Of a stretch of 64,000 nt of DNA, positions 33,645 to 41,221 are shown piece by piece. The DNA lies in assembly GCF_002160025.1 (NCBI RefSeq), contig NZ_NFJU01000014.1, positions 21,508 to 85,507 on the forward strand, given 5' to 3'. This DNA comes from Anaeromassilibacillus sp. An200 (GTDB taxonomy: Bacteria; Bacillota; Clostridia; Oscillospirales; Acutalibacteraceae). The notes under the pieces are model-generated. The model had not been told where the DNA came from, ran no database searches, and saw only the letters and a program-made list of their open reading frames with translations. Position 1 is the stretch's first letter. Each line of letters starts with the position of its first letter. Both the position numbers and the translations under genes were made by a program.

Positions 33645-34514
33645 ATGCAGTTCGGTTCGCTGGTGGAAAAGGAAGAGCTGAAAAGCCGCCTGTCGATCGC
33701 CTTTGGAGGGGATCGATTCCCGAACGCCGCCGTCCTGGAGGGCGGCACGGCAGACGGGCGGCGGGAGCTCGCGCTGTTTCTGGCGCGGGCCGCTTTGTGC
33801 TCCGGCGAAGGGGAGCGTCCCTGCGGCGTGTGTTCCAACTGTGTGAAAGCGCTGGCCGGGTCGCACCCGGATCTGCGCGTGGAGGGCGGAAGCGGAGCCG
33901 CGCGCTCGTTCCATGTGGACGTGGTGCGCAGCGTGCGCGACGACGCCTTCATCCGGCCAAACGAGGCTGCGCGCAAGGTCTTTGTGCTGCTGGAAGCGCA
34001 GGCTATGTCGGAGCAGGCGCAGAACGCCCTGCTCAAGGTGCTCGAGGAGCCGCCGCCGTCCGTGCTGTTTCTGCTCACTGTCCCCTCCGCTTCCATGCTT
34101 CTGCCCACGGTGCGCTCCCGCTCCCAGCTGTTCCGGCTCGACGGCGCGGAGCCCTGCACGGCGGATCCCGAGCTGCTTTCCCGCATCGCGGCCGCTCTGT
34201 GCGCTCCCGGCGAGGCGGAGCTTTTGTTCCTGACGGCCCCGCTCATCCGGGATAAGGAGTCCCTCTCTGCGGTGCTTGAAGGGCTTACCCTTTTGTTCCG
34301 CGATGCCTGCGCCCTGCGCGCGGGGGCTTCGGCGGGCTGCCTTTCCGGCCTGCCGGATGACGCGGCGGCTTTGTCCCGCGCCCTCACAAGGGACAGCCTG
34401 TTCCGCCTGCTCACCCTCACAAGGGAGGCCGCGGCGGCCCAGAAGCGCAACGCGAACGCCGCCCTGCTTGTCACAACGCTGTGCGCGCGTTTGCGCGCCG
34501 CCGCCGGGCGGTGA
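33645..34514 (+). CDS. holB: DNA polymerase III subunit delta prime
   Basis: 289 residues. It is the clamp-loader delta-prime subunit. PNAAVLEGGTADGRRELALF occupies the P-loop position but lacks the Gly-Lys-Ser needed for ATP, as in other delta-prime proteins. The zinc module Cys52-Cys60-Cys63-Cys66 (CSGEGERPCGVCSNC) and AQNALLKVLEEPPPSVLFLL follow, with sensor-1-like TVRSRSQLF. The protein ends with a short helical domain. It lies between darA and ricT, the standard site. Confidence 0.93.
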   Translation: MQFGSLVEKEELKSRLSIAFGGDRFPNAAVLEGGTADGRRELALFLARAALCSGEGERPCGVCSNCVKALAGSHPDLRVEGGSGAARSFHVDVVRSVRDDAFIRPNEAARKVFVLLEAQAMSEQAQNALLKVLEEPPPSVLFLLTVPSASMLLPTVRSRSQLFRLDGAEPCTADPELLSRIAAALCAPGEAELLFLTAPLIRDKESLSAVLEGLTLLFRDACALRAGASAGCLSGLPDDAAALSRALTRDSLFRLLTLTREAAAAQKRNANAALLVTTLCARLRAAAGR

Positions 34515-34519
34515 TTCCC

Positions 34520-34543
34520 CGGGGCAAGGCCCCGTTCTTTTTT
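34520..34543 (+). terminator. Terminator-like stem between holB and ricT
   Basis: CGGGGC (34520-34525) and GCCCCG (34529-34534), loop AAG, followed by TTCTTTTTT. It lies only a few bases before the ricT GGAGG site, so it would be a partial terminator within the operon. Confidence 0.55.
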
Positions 34544-34554
34544 GGAGGTAATCT

Positions 34555-35427
34555 ATGGCCGAAATCATTGGCGTTCGTTTTCGTAATGTTGGAAAAATAT
34601 ATTATTTCGATCCCGACGGCGCGAGCCTGCGCCAGGGCGACCGCGTGATTGTCGAAACGTCGCGCGGCGTGGAGTGCGGCGAGGTCATGATGATCAACCG
34701 CGAGATCGATGAGGAGAGCGTGCCGCAGCCGCTCAAGAAGCTGATCCGCCTTGCCACAAAGGAGGATCTGGCCCGCATCGCGGAGAACGCCGCGAAGGAA
34801 AAGACGGCGTATCAGATCTGCGCGCGCAAAATTGAAGCCCACAAGCTGGATATGAAGCTGGTGAGCGTCGAATATACCTTTGACAATTCCAAGATCCTGT
34901 TCTATTTCACGGCGGACGGGCGCATCGATTTCCGCGAGCTCGTGAAGGATCTCGCGTCCGTGTTCCGCACCCGCATTGAGCTGCGCCAGATCGGTGTGCG
35001 CGATGAAGCCAAGATGCTGGGCGGCATCGGCATCTGCGGGCGGCCCTTCTGCTGCGCCTCCTTCCTCAGCGGGTTCCAGCCCGTCTCGATCAAGATGGCG
35101 AAGGAGCAGGGGCTTTCCCTCAACCCCGTGAAGATTTCCGGCGCGTGCGGGCGGCTGATGTGCTGCCTCAAATACGAGCAGGAGGCCTATACCGATCTGC
35201 TCCGCAACACCCCGCCGATCGGCTCGCTTGTCTCCACCCCGGAGGGGCGCGGCGTCGTCACCGAGGTCAATCTCCTCACCGGGATGCTGCACGTCCGTCT
35301 CGACGGCGCGGCGGAGGGCGTGCTCAAGACGTTCCATGTCAAGCAGCTGCGCGTCCTGCGGCCCGGAAAGGGCAAGCGCCTTTCCCAGGAGGAGCTGGAA
35401 AAACTCAAGAATCTGGAGAAGGGCTGA
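34555..35427 (+). CDS. ricT: PSP1-domain regulator RicT (YaaT)
   Basis: 290 residues. The PSP1 domain spans most of the protein: IIGVRFRNVGKIYYFDP at the start, LVSVEYTFDNSKILFYFTAD, and the cysteine-rich GGIGICGRPFCCASF and SGACGRLMCCLKYEQEAY. In B. subtilis RicT with RicA and RicF carries [4Fe-4S] clusters and acts with RNase Y in mRNA processing and affects sporulation and biofilm. Cysteines for cluster binding are present here. GGAGG precedes the ATG. A ferredoxin gene follows. Confidence 0.94.
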   Translation: MAEIIGVRFRNVGKIYYFDPDGASLRQGDRVIVETSRGVECGEVMMINREIDEESVPQPLKKLIRLATKEDLARIAENAAKEKTAYQICARKIEAHKLDMKLVSVEYTFDNSKILFYFTADGRIDFRELVKDLASVFRTRIELRQIGVRDEAKMLGGIGICGRPFCCASFLSGFQPVSIKMAKEQGLSLNPVKISGACGRLMCCLKYEQEAYTDLLRNTPPIGSLVSTPEGRGVVTEVNLLTGMLHVRLDGAAEGVLKTFHVKQLRVLRPGKGKRLSQEELEKLKNLEKG

Positions 35428-35469
35428 TTTTCCAAGATTGTTGCGGGAGTGTAAAATCTTACGCCGCTC

Positions 35470-35497
35470 TTGCATTTTGGAATTTTTATGGTATGAT
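35470..35497 (+). promoter_or_regulatory. Promoter of the ferredoxin gene
   Basis: TTGCAT, 16 bases, TATGAT, 31 bases before the ferredoxin ATG. Confidence 0.65.
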
Positions 35498-35528
35498 AGG
35501 AATATCAAATTATGGAGGTGTATTCCCA

Positions 35529-35699
35529 ATGGCATATGTTATTTCTGACGAGTGCATCGCTTGCGGCGCTTGCGCTGCTGAGTGCCCCGTGAACGCGATT
35601 TCCGAGGGCGACGGCAAGTATGTGATCGACGCTTCTCTGTGCACCGAGTGCGGCTCCTGCGCCAACACCTGCCCCGTGGGCGCGCCGAAGGCCGAATAA
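35529..35699 (+). CDS. 2[4Fe-4S] ferredoxin, clostridial type
   Basis: 56 residues. The two cluster motifs CIACGACAAECP and CTECGSCANTCP each give CxxCxxCxxxCP, the arrangement of the small low-potential ferredoxins that carry electrons for hydrogenase, pyruvate:ferredoxin oxidoreductase and similar enzymes. The ATG at 35529 has GGAGGTG upstream, and the gene has its own promoter. Its position between ricT and the methyltransferase gene interrupts the order seen in Bacillus. Confidence 0.96.
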   Translation: MAYVISDECIACGACAAECPVNAISEGDGKYVIDASLCTECGSCANTCPVGAPKAE

Positions 35700-35784
35700 T
35701 TTTACACTCAGGCAAAAAAGGGTTCAGGATTGCCGCGCGGCGTTCCTGGGCCTTTCTTTTTGCCCGCGAAAGGGGGATTGGCGC

Positions 35785-36528
35785 GTGGAGGAGCTTTCCT
35801 GGGAGCCGCTGTCGCCGCAGGCGGCCGTGCGCGTCTCACGCGTCCACCGGTTCAATACGGATACCATTCTGCTGGCGGATTTTTCCATGCCGAAAAAAGG
35901 GGAGCGGTGCGCGGAGCTGGGCGCGGGCTGTGGGGTGATCTCCCTGCTGTGGGCGCTGCGGAGCGAGCCCGCGCGCGTCTTTGCCGTGGAGCTTCAGGAG
36001 GACGCCGCCGCGCTGTGCCGTGAGAGCGTGGAGCATAACGGCCTTTCCGGCGTCATGGAGGTGATCCGGGCCGACCTACGGGACAGCGCCCTGCTGCGCG
36101 GCTTTTTTGAGCCGGGCTCGCTTGACCGTATGGCCTGCAATCCGCCGTACCAGACCGCCGGGACGGGCGTGGAGAGCCGGGAAGCGGGGGAGCGCATCGC
36201 GCGGCACGAGGTGGCCTGCACTTTCGCGGACATTGCCGCCAGCGCGCGCTTTTTCCTGCGCTGGGGCGGAAAATTCTGCTGCTGCCAGCGCCCGGAGCGA
36301 TTGCCCGCCGTCATGGCGGAGCTGTCCCGCGCCGGGCTGGAGCCGAAGCGTCTGCGACTGGTGCAGCAGCGTCCGCAGAAGGCTCCCTTCCTCTTTCTGC
36401 TCGAAGCCGTGCGCGGCGCGAAGCCGGGATTGCGCGTTGAACCGGTCCTGTTTGTCGAGGGAGACGCAGGCGGCTGGTCACAGGAGATTTTGGGAATATA
36501 CGGAACGTATAAAGAGGGAAGAATATAA
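35785..36528 (+). CDS. tRNA1(Val) A37 N6-methyltransferase family (YabB/TrmN6)
   Basis: 247 residues of the class I SAM-dependent methyltransferases. CAELGAGCGVISLLWALR is the SAM-binding motif I, and CNPPYQ is the N-methyltransferase motif IV; the start HRFNTDTILLADF is typical of the TrmN6/YabB group. The start is GTG at 35785 with GGGGG about 8 bases upstream. It precedes rsmI, as yabB does in Bacillus. The tRNA substrate is inferred from the family. Confidence 0.88.
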   Translation: MEELSWEPLSPQAAVRVSRVHRFNTDTILLADFSMPKKGERCAELGAGCGVISLLWALRSEPARVFAVELQEDAAALCRESVEHNGLSGVMEVIRADLRDSALLRGFFEPGSLDRMACNPPYQTAGTGVESREAGERIARHEVACTFADIAASARFFLRWGGKFCCCQRPERLPAVMAELSRAGLEPKRLRLVQQRPQKAPFLFLLEAVRGAKPGLRVEPVLFVEGDAGGWSQEILGIYGTYKEGRI

Positions 36529-36558
36529 AGAAAAATACAGACAGAAAGGATGCTGCGC

Positions 36559-37395
36559 ATGAGCGGGACATTGACGATAGTGGGGACACCGATCGGGAAT
36601 CTGGGGGATTTCTCGCCGCGCGCGGTGCAGGCGCTGGAGGAGACGGATTTTATCGCGGCGGAGGACACGCGGGTGACGCTCCGCCTGCTTAACCATTTCG
36701 GGATCAAAAAGCCGCTGGTCAGTTACTATGAACACAATAAACGCGAGCGCGGAGAGCAGATCTGCGCTCGCATTGAGGCGGGGGAAAACTGCGTGCTGGT
36801 GTCGGACGCGGGGATGCCCGCCATCTCGGATCCCGGCGAGGAGCTGGTGGCGCAGTGCGCGGAGCGCGGCATTCCGGTGCTGGCGGTGCCGGGGCCGAGC
36901 GCGGTGGTGACGGCGCTGGCGCTCTCCGGCCTGCCGACGGGACGGTTCACGTTTGAGGGCTTTCTGAGCATGAATAAAAAAAGCCGCCGGGAGCATCTGG
37001 CCCAGCTCACCGACGAACGCCGCACGATGGTCTTTTATGAAGCGCCGCACAAGCTTCCGACGACGCTCCGCGATCTGTATGAAGCGCTCGGCGACCGGCG
37101 GGTTGCGCTGGCGCGCGAGCTGACGAAGGTGCATGAGGAGGTGCAGCGCACGACGCTGCGGGAAGCCGCCGCGCGGTACGCGGACGGGGGCGCGCGCGGG
37201 GAGTTTGTGCTGGTCGTGGAGGGCGCGCCGGAGCCGGAGCAGGAGGAAACCGTCTCGCTCGAGGATGCCGCCCGCGCGGTGCGCGAGCTGGCCGAGCGCG
37301 AGGGTGTTTCCCTCTCCGAGGCGGCCCGGCGCGTCGCGGCGCTCACCGGCCTGAAAAAATCCGCGATTTATCACGCCGCGTCCGCTTCCGAATAA
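36559..37395 (+). CDS. rsmI: 16S rRNA (cytidine(1402)-2'-O)-methyltransferase
   Basis: 278 residues. It methylates the ribose of C1402 in the decoding centre. The tetrapyrrole-methylase fold is shown by TIVGTPIGNLGDFSPRAV, IAAEDTRVTLRLLNHFGI, VLVSDAGMPAISDPGEELV and VPGPSAVVTALALSGLP. The ATG at 36559 fits AAAGG at 9 bases; ATG 36550 directly follows that site. It is the last gene of the darA-holB-ricT-yabB-rsmI run. A dispersed repeat copy follows 33 bases after the stop. Confidence 0.96.
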   Translation: MSGTLTIVGTPIGNLGDFSPRAVQALEETDFIAAEDTRVTLRLLNHFGIKKPLVSYYEHNKRERGEQICARIEAGENCVLVSDAGMPAISDPGEELVAQCAERGIPVLAVPGPSAVVTALALSGLPTGRFTFEGFLSMNKKSRREHLAQLTDERRTMVFYEAPHKLPTTLRDLYEALGDRRVALARELTKVHEEVQRTTLREAAARYADGGARGEFVLVVEGAPEPEQEETVSLEDAARAVRELAEREGVSLSEAARRVAALTGLKKSAIYHAASASE

Positions 37396-37428
37396 GCTGC
37401 GCTTCCGGCGGCAGCGGCATAGCCGCAT

Positions 37429-37543
37429 AAAAGTTTTCGTCCACCTTTTACAAAAGGTGGCGGGGTATGGGGCGGAGCCCCACAAAATTTCGCGAAGCAG
37501 TAGAAAAGCTAGAAAAAAGAGCGAAGCGAATTTTTTCGGACGG
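37429..37543 (+). repeat. Dispersed intergenic repeat, copy B (full length), overlapping the MerR gene end
   Basis: Modules in order: AAGTTTTCGTCC; hairpin CCACCTTTTACAAAAGGTGG (37441-37460); GCGGGGTATG; hairpin TGGGGC-GGA-GCCCCA; CGCGAAGC; AAAAAAGAGCGAAGCGAATT; TTTTCGGACGG. The minus-strand MerR reading frame runs through it and stops inside the first hairpin. Confidence 0.85.
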
Positions 37544-38491
37544 CGGCAACACCCCACTGTGCACCTGTGTAATCCGTGCGCAGCGCAGCGCAAAATCCTG
37601 ATCCTGAAACACACGCGGGAGCACCGCGTCGACGTTCAGGGAGCCGTCCGGCTGCAAAAGGCCGAGCGAGCGCGCTTCCCGTTTCGGCACGCTGACGGTG
37701 ATCGAAAGCCCCGCGTAGACTTCACCCGGCAGCAGGGAGCTGCTCAGCGCCGACCCGGCGGGGGAATCCTCAAACGGAATCCGGTAGATTCCCGAGGGAA
37801 TCGGGGAATCTGTTGGGAATTCCATCTCCATCTCCGCAAGAAGCAGCCCGTTGTCGTTCGGCACGTCTGTGTCCAGAAACACCACGTCGCTGCCCATGCC
37901 GCTGAACAGCGTCAGCTCTGTATTCTCGCTGTGGATCCACAGCCCCAGCGCCGTGCCCGCGCACAGCACAAGCACCAGAACAGCCGCCAGCCCCATGCGC
38001 AGGCGGAGCCGCGAGCGTTCCCTGCGCTCCACGTTTTCTGAGGCCTGCCGGGTGAGCGCGGCGCGTTCCTCGCCGGTCAGCTCGTCGAAGCGGCCGAAAT
38101 CCGGCTCCAGATCCCGCGCGGGCAGGGGCGTTTCCTCATGGTTCAGCGCGTTGTACAGCGCGTCCGGCTCCATGCTTTGCGGCAGGGAGACCCCTTCCAG
38201 CGCGTTCAGAATCGAGGTGCATTCCTCGTGTTCTCCGCGCAGCTCCCGCAGGTGCTCCGAAAATACAACGTCGCGCTCTCCGGGAGACTCCAGCAAGCGG
38301 CGGATCTGCTCGACCGAAAAGCGGTATTCGCGCAGGCGCGCCACCAGCCGCAGCCGCTGCATGTCCTCCGGCGAATAATCGCGGTAGTCGTTTCCCTGTG
38401 TGACGGCGGGGCGGATCAGCCCCTTTTCCTCATAAAAACGGACGGCTCTTCTGGTGAGGTTCGTCTGCTCGCAGACTTCCTTGATTTTCAT
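37448..38491 (-). CDS. MerR-family regulator with a membrane segment and outer domain
   Basis: 347 residues. The N-terminal winged helix-turn-helix (MKIKEVCEQTNLTRRAVRFY, EEKGLIRPAV, RDYSPEDMQRLRLVARLREY) is MerR type, followed by a helical linker. A membrane segment lies at about residues 166 to 185 (LAAVLVLVLCAGTALGLWIH), and ~150 residues should lie outside the cell. This is unlike soluble MerR sensors. The last ~31 residues (from SEKIRFALFSSFSTASRNF) are encoded by dispersed repeat copy B, so the native C-terminus was probably replaced or extended. AGGAGG precedes the ATG. The promoter has a 19-base spacer, typical of MerR-controlled promoters. Confidence 0.85.
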   Translation of the reverse strand: MKIKEVCEQTNLTRRAVRFYEEKGLIRPAVTQGNDYRDYSPEDMQRLRLVARLREYRFSVEQIRRLLESPGERDVVFSEHLRELRGEHEECTSILNALEGVSLPQSMEPDALYNALNHEETPLPARDLEPDFGRFDELTGEERAALTRQASENVERRERSRLRLRMGLAAVLVLVLCAGTALGLWIHSENTELTLFSGMGSDVVFLDTDVPNDNGLLLAEMEMEFPTDSPIPSGIYRIPFEDSPAGSALSSSLLPGEVYAGLSITVSVPKREARSLGLLQPDGSLNVDAVLPRVFQDQDFALRCARITQVHSGVLPPSEKIRFALFSSFSTASRNFVGLRPIPRHLL

Positions 38492-38514
38492 TCGGATCTC
38501 CTCCTTCCGCCTTC

Positions 38515-38545
38515 ATGATACGGTGTGACGCAGGGGAACGGTCAA
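38515..38545 (-). promoter_or_regulatory. MerR-type promoter with 19-base spacer
   Basis: On the minus strand TTGACC, 19 bases, TATCAT, 24 bases before the merR-like ATG. A 19-base spacer is the hallmark of promoters that MerR proteins activate by DNA distortion, suggesting autoregulation. Confidence 0.6.
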
Positions 38546-38564
38546 GTGTTTTTTGTCTTTTTTT

Positions 38565-38609
38565 CAAAAAAACGGAGATTAGGTGAACATTTTTCACCCA
38601 ATCTCCGTT
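38565..38609 (-). terminator. Terminator of the GT28 pair
   Basis: AACGGAGATT-A-GGTGAA (38571-38587) pairs with TTCACC-C-AATCTCCGTT (38593-38609). On the minus strand seven T residues follow. The stop codon of the second GT28 gene lies inside the hairpin. Confidence 0.85.
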
Positions 38610-39637
38610 TTCTGTTTTTCGGAATTCAAACTCCGCACACCCAGCTCCCGGAGCGATCCGGCGGGCTTTCGGGGGTGCAGGAGCACCGCCAGCCCGTGAC
38701 GGCTCAGATAGCGCGCGTTGTCCTCCTCCTGCCCGGGAATGGGATCGAACACCGCGAGCGGGATCCCCGCCGCGAGGGCTTCGGAGGTGGTCAGGCCGCC
38801 CGGCTTGGTCACGAGCAGATCGCATGCGTGCATGTAATCCGCCACGCGATCCGTGAACAGGATCGGATGCAGCCGGTGGCGCGAACTGGCGGACAGCTTC
38901 TGAAAGCGGCGGAACAGCTTTTCGTTTTTGCCCGTGATGACCACGGCCTCAAACGCGTCCGGCAGCGCGTCGATCGTGCGGAACGCACGCAGCACGCTCC
39001 GCACGCCGAACGATCCCGCCATGAACAGCAGCACGGGCAGCGCATCCGGCAGGGAAAGCTCGCGGCGCAGGGCGGCGCGGTCCGGCCGTTCCCGGAATTT
39101 TGGGTTGATCGGAATGCCGCGCACCGTGATTTTTTCCTTTGGGACGCCGCGCCGGATCAGTTCTTCCCCGGCTTCCCCGCACGAGGCCCAGTATTCGTCG
39201 GCTTCCTCCGTTACCCACGCGGCGTGCGTGCCGTAGTCCGTGAGCAGGTGCGCGACTTTTGCTTTCAGCAGCCCTTTGGCCTTGAGCAGCCCCACGAACT
39301 GGCATGAAAACGGATAGGCGCACACGACGAGATCCGGCTGGTGGCGCTCAATGACGGGCAGAAGCCGTTTCGCGAGCGGCGCACCCAGGGCGCGCATGGA
39401 GCCGCTTCCCCCCTTTTTGCGGTCGGTCAGGCGGTAGCACACCCCGAAGGCGCGGGGGACATACTTTGCGGAAAAGCGGTAGAGATCGCAGCAAAAAAAG
39501 TCGATCAGCCGTCCGAAGGGCTTGGTGGAATCCTCCAGAGCGACCTCCCAGCCCTGCTGCTCCAGCTCTGTTTTCAGCGCGCGGGCCGCGCTCAGATGGC
39601 CGCCGCCCGCCAGCGCGTATAAGATGACAGCCTTCAT
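38594..39637 (-). CDS. MGDG synthase-like family 28 glycosyltransferase (second of tandem pair)
   Basis: 347 residues. The N-terminal MGDG-synthase domain starts with ILYALAGGGHLSAARALKTE, with LLTDYGTHAAWV in the middle; the C-terminal nucleotide-sugar domain has LLFMAGSFGVRS, VVITGKNEKLFRRF and the donor-binding LLVTKPGGLTTSEALAAGIP. Such enzymes add glucose or galactose from a UDP-sugar to diacylglycerol (plant MGD, B. subtilis UgtP). The ATG overlaps the stop of the first copy (ATGA). It is about 30 residues shorter at the end than its neighbour, and its C-terminal codons run into the terminator. Confidence 0.9.
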   Translation of the reverse strand: MKAVILYALAGGGHLSAARALKTELEQQGWEVALEDSTKPFGRLIDFFCCDLYRFSAKYVPRAFGVCYRLTDRKKGGSGSMRALGAPLAKRLLPVIERHQPDLVVCAYPFSCQFVGLLKAKGLLKAKVAHLLTDYGTHAAWVTEEADEYWASCGEAGEELIRRGVPKEKITVRGIPINPKFRERPDRAALRRELSLPDALPVLLFMAGSFGVRSVLRAFRTIDALPDAFEAVVITGKNEKLFRRFQKLSASSRHRLHPILFTDRVADYMHACDLLVTKPGGLTTSEALAAGIPLAVFDPIPGQEEDNARYLSRHGLAVLLHPRKPAGSLRELGVRSLNSEKQKTEIG

Positions 39638-40767
39638 GCTTTCTCCTGCCCGCTCTTCTGCGTCAGCTCGTTGAGCAGGGAGAAAATATTGCGGCTTGAC
39701 GCGGATTTGTCAAACGACCCGCAAGATTCCCGCATGGCTTCGAGACGCCGGGAATCCTCCAAAAGCGAGATAATTTCCTTCGCGCAGTTTTTGCGGGAGT
39801 CGAGAGGGATGGCCATGTTGTGCGAGATGAGGAAATTCGCGTTGTCCTCCTCCTGCCCGGGGATCGCGTCGAACACGGCGAGCGGGATATCGCACGCGAG
39901 GGCTTCGGAGGTCGTCAGGCCGCCGGGCTTCGTCACCAGCAGATCGCACGCGTGCATATAATCCGCCACGCGGTCGGTGAAAAACACCAGTTTGGTCGGC
40001 TTGGGCGAGCGCAGGATGATTTTCTGGAACGCACGGTATAAGCGCTTGTTGCGGCCTGTAATAATAATGATCTGGAACGGGAAATCGGTGCGCACCAGAT
40101 CCTTGTAAATGCCGAGAATGTTCATCACGCCGAACGATCCCGCCATGAAAAGGACGGTTGGCAGGGAAGAGGACAGGCCAAATTCACGCAAAAGCGCGTG
40201 TTTGTCCGCTTTGCTGAAAAACACATCCTCCACCGGGATGCCGAAGGGATGGATTTTTTCCTCCGGTACGCCCCATTCGGTCATCTGGGAGGCCATGGCC
40301 TCGTTGGCGACGACGTAGGCGTCCACATGCGGGGCGATCCACGCGCGGTGCGGGCCGTAGTCCGTCATCAGGCAGATGAGCGGAGCCGTCACGCGGCCCT
40401 TTCCCTTGAGATGGGAGACCATTTCCGTCGCAAAGGGGTGCGTGGAAATGATGACGTCCGGTTTTTCTTCTGTGAGCAGGGGCATCAGCCGCACGCCCAC
40501 CGCTCCGTTAAACCGGGACACGAGAGAATACAGCGGCGTGTCCATGTTGGTCGCACGGTACAGGCGGCCGAACACGCGCGGCGCTTTGGTGGCCATAAAA
40601 TGGTAGCCGTCGCAGCAGGTTTTATCCAGAATGGTGTTGATCGATTTGAGCGCGTCCGCGATCACCACCTCGTTGCCTCCGGTGTTTTCTCTGATATAAG
40701 TCTGCAATGCGCGGGAGGCCCGAAGATGGCCTCCGCCTGTCGCCGCGGAAAGTATTAAAATCTTCAA
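39634..40767 (-). CDS. MGDG synthase-like family 28 glycosyltransferase (first of tandem pair)
   Basis: 377 residues. Same fold and motifs as its neighbour: ILILSAATGGGHLRASRALQ, LMTDYGPHRAWI, LFMAGSFGVMNILGIY, IIITGRNKRLYRAFQK and DLLVTKPGGLTTSEALACD. The start is TTG at 40767 with GAGGAG 8 bases upstream. The pair is a clear ancient tandem duplication. Likely roles are sequential addition of sugars to diacylglycerol to make mono- and diglycosyl lipids, perhaps anchors for lipoteichoic acid, but the sugars cannot be told from sequence. Confidence 0.9.
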   Translation of the reverse strand: MKILILSAATGGGHLRASRALQTYIRENTGGNEVVIADALKSINTILDKTCCDGYHFMATKAPRVFGRLYRATNMDTPLYSLVSRFNGAVGVRLMPLLTEEKPDVIISTHPFATEMVSHLKGKGRVTAPLICLMTDYGPHRAWIAPHVDAYVVANEAMASQMTEWGVPEEKIHPFGIPVEDVFFSKADKHALLREFGLSSSLPTVLFMAGSFGVMNILGIYKDLVRTDFPFQIIIITGRNKRLYRAFQKIILRSPKPTKLVFFTDRVADYMHACDLLVTKPGGLTTSEALACDIPLAVFDAIPGQEEDNANFLISHNMAIPLDSRKNCAKEIISLLEDSRRLEAMRESCGSFDKSASSRNIFSLLNELTQKSGQEKA

Positions 40768-40944
40768 AACGCTCACTCCTCTTACACCTGCGATGGGCAA
40801 TTCGCGCGCCTGCGGCGGGCAAGCCGCGCAAGACGGCTCCGCCGTCCCGGCCATGTGGGTCCGTATGTTTGGCGTCCCGCGCTGCTGCCGCAGAGAAGCA
40901 CGGGAGTAGGTCCAGACCGTCCCGCGTCTGGATTTTCTGCGTCT

Positions 40945-40972
40945 ATTATACCATATCTGGAAGAAATAGCAA
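40945..40972 (-). promoter_or_regulatory. Promoter of the GT28 pair, with long leader
   Basis: On the minus strand TTGCTA, 16 bases, TATAAT. The leader of about 170 bases (40768-40938) contains a GACGG/CCGTC stem near 40833-40847 but no riboswitch I recognise. Confidence 0.65.
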
Positions 40973-41010
40973 AGATGCTTCTGTATAAAACGCAGAAACC
41001 GCGCGGCTGC

Positions 41011-41039
41011 TTGTCTTTTCGTCTGCTTTATGGTATCCT
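41011..41039 (+). promoter_or_regulatory. Promoter of the type I toxin mRNA
   Basis: TTGTCT, 17 bases, TATCCT, giving a ~90-base 5' leader before the toxin ATG. Confidence 0.65.
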
Positions 41040-41072
41040 GATTTCAGCGCTGTCGAGAAACGTCAAGCGGTT

Positions 41073-41103
41073 AGCCCCCTGCTTTTCGGGGGACTTCTTT
41101 TTC
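41073..41103 (+). terminator. Attenuator-like hairpin in the toxin leader
   Basis: AGCCCCC (41073-41079) pairs with GGGGG-A-CT (41088-41095), followed by TCTTTTT. The CCCCC at 41103-41107 just after it can also pair with the GGGGGG of the toxin ribosome site (41122-41128), so the leader could hide the start region. Confidence 0.5.
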
Positions 41104-41134
41104 CCCCGGATCCGCATGGAAAGGGGGGATGAGA

Positions 41135-41221
41135 ATGGTCACATATTCGGATCTGATTCAAATCGGTATTCTGGTTGTAGCCATTATTGCCCTGTTTATG
41201 CAGGCAAATAAAAAGAAGTAA
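41135..41221 (+). CDS. Small hydrophobic type I toxin (putative holin-like toxin family)
   Basis: 28 residues: a polar start MVTYSDLIQIG, a membrane segment (ILVVAIIALFMQ), and a basic end NKKK. This is the pattern of the Hol_Tox (putative holin-like toxin) peptides of Firmicutes, relatives of TxpA/BsrG-type membrane toxins. GGGGGG lies about 7 bases before the ATG. The gene has its own promoter, and its 3' end is overlapped by a consensus-promoter antisense RNA on the other strand, as expected for a type I toxin-antitoxin locus. Toxicity is inferred from family and layout. Confidence 0.85.
   Translation: MVTYSDLIQIGILVVAIIALFMQANKKK

Noticed and set aside
40768..40944. Riboswitch in the GT28 leader
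   Set aside because: The leader is long and GC-rich with small stems, but I could not match any known riboswitch core; left as an unexplained leader.
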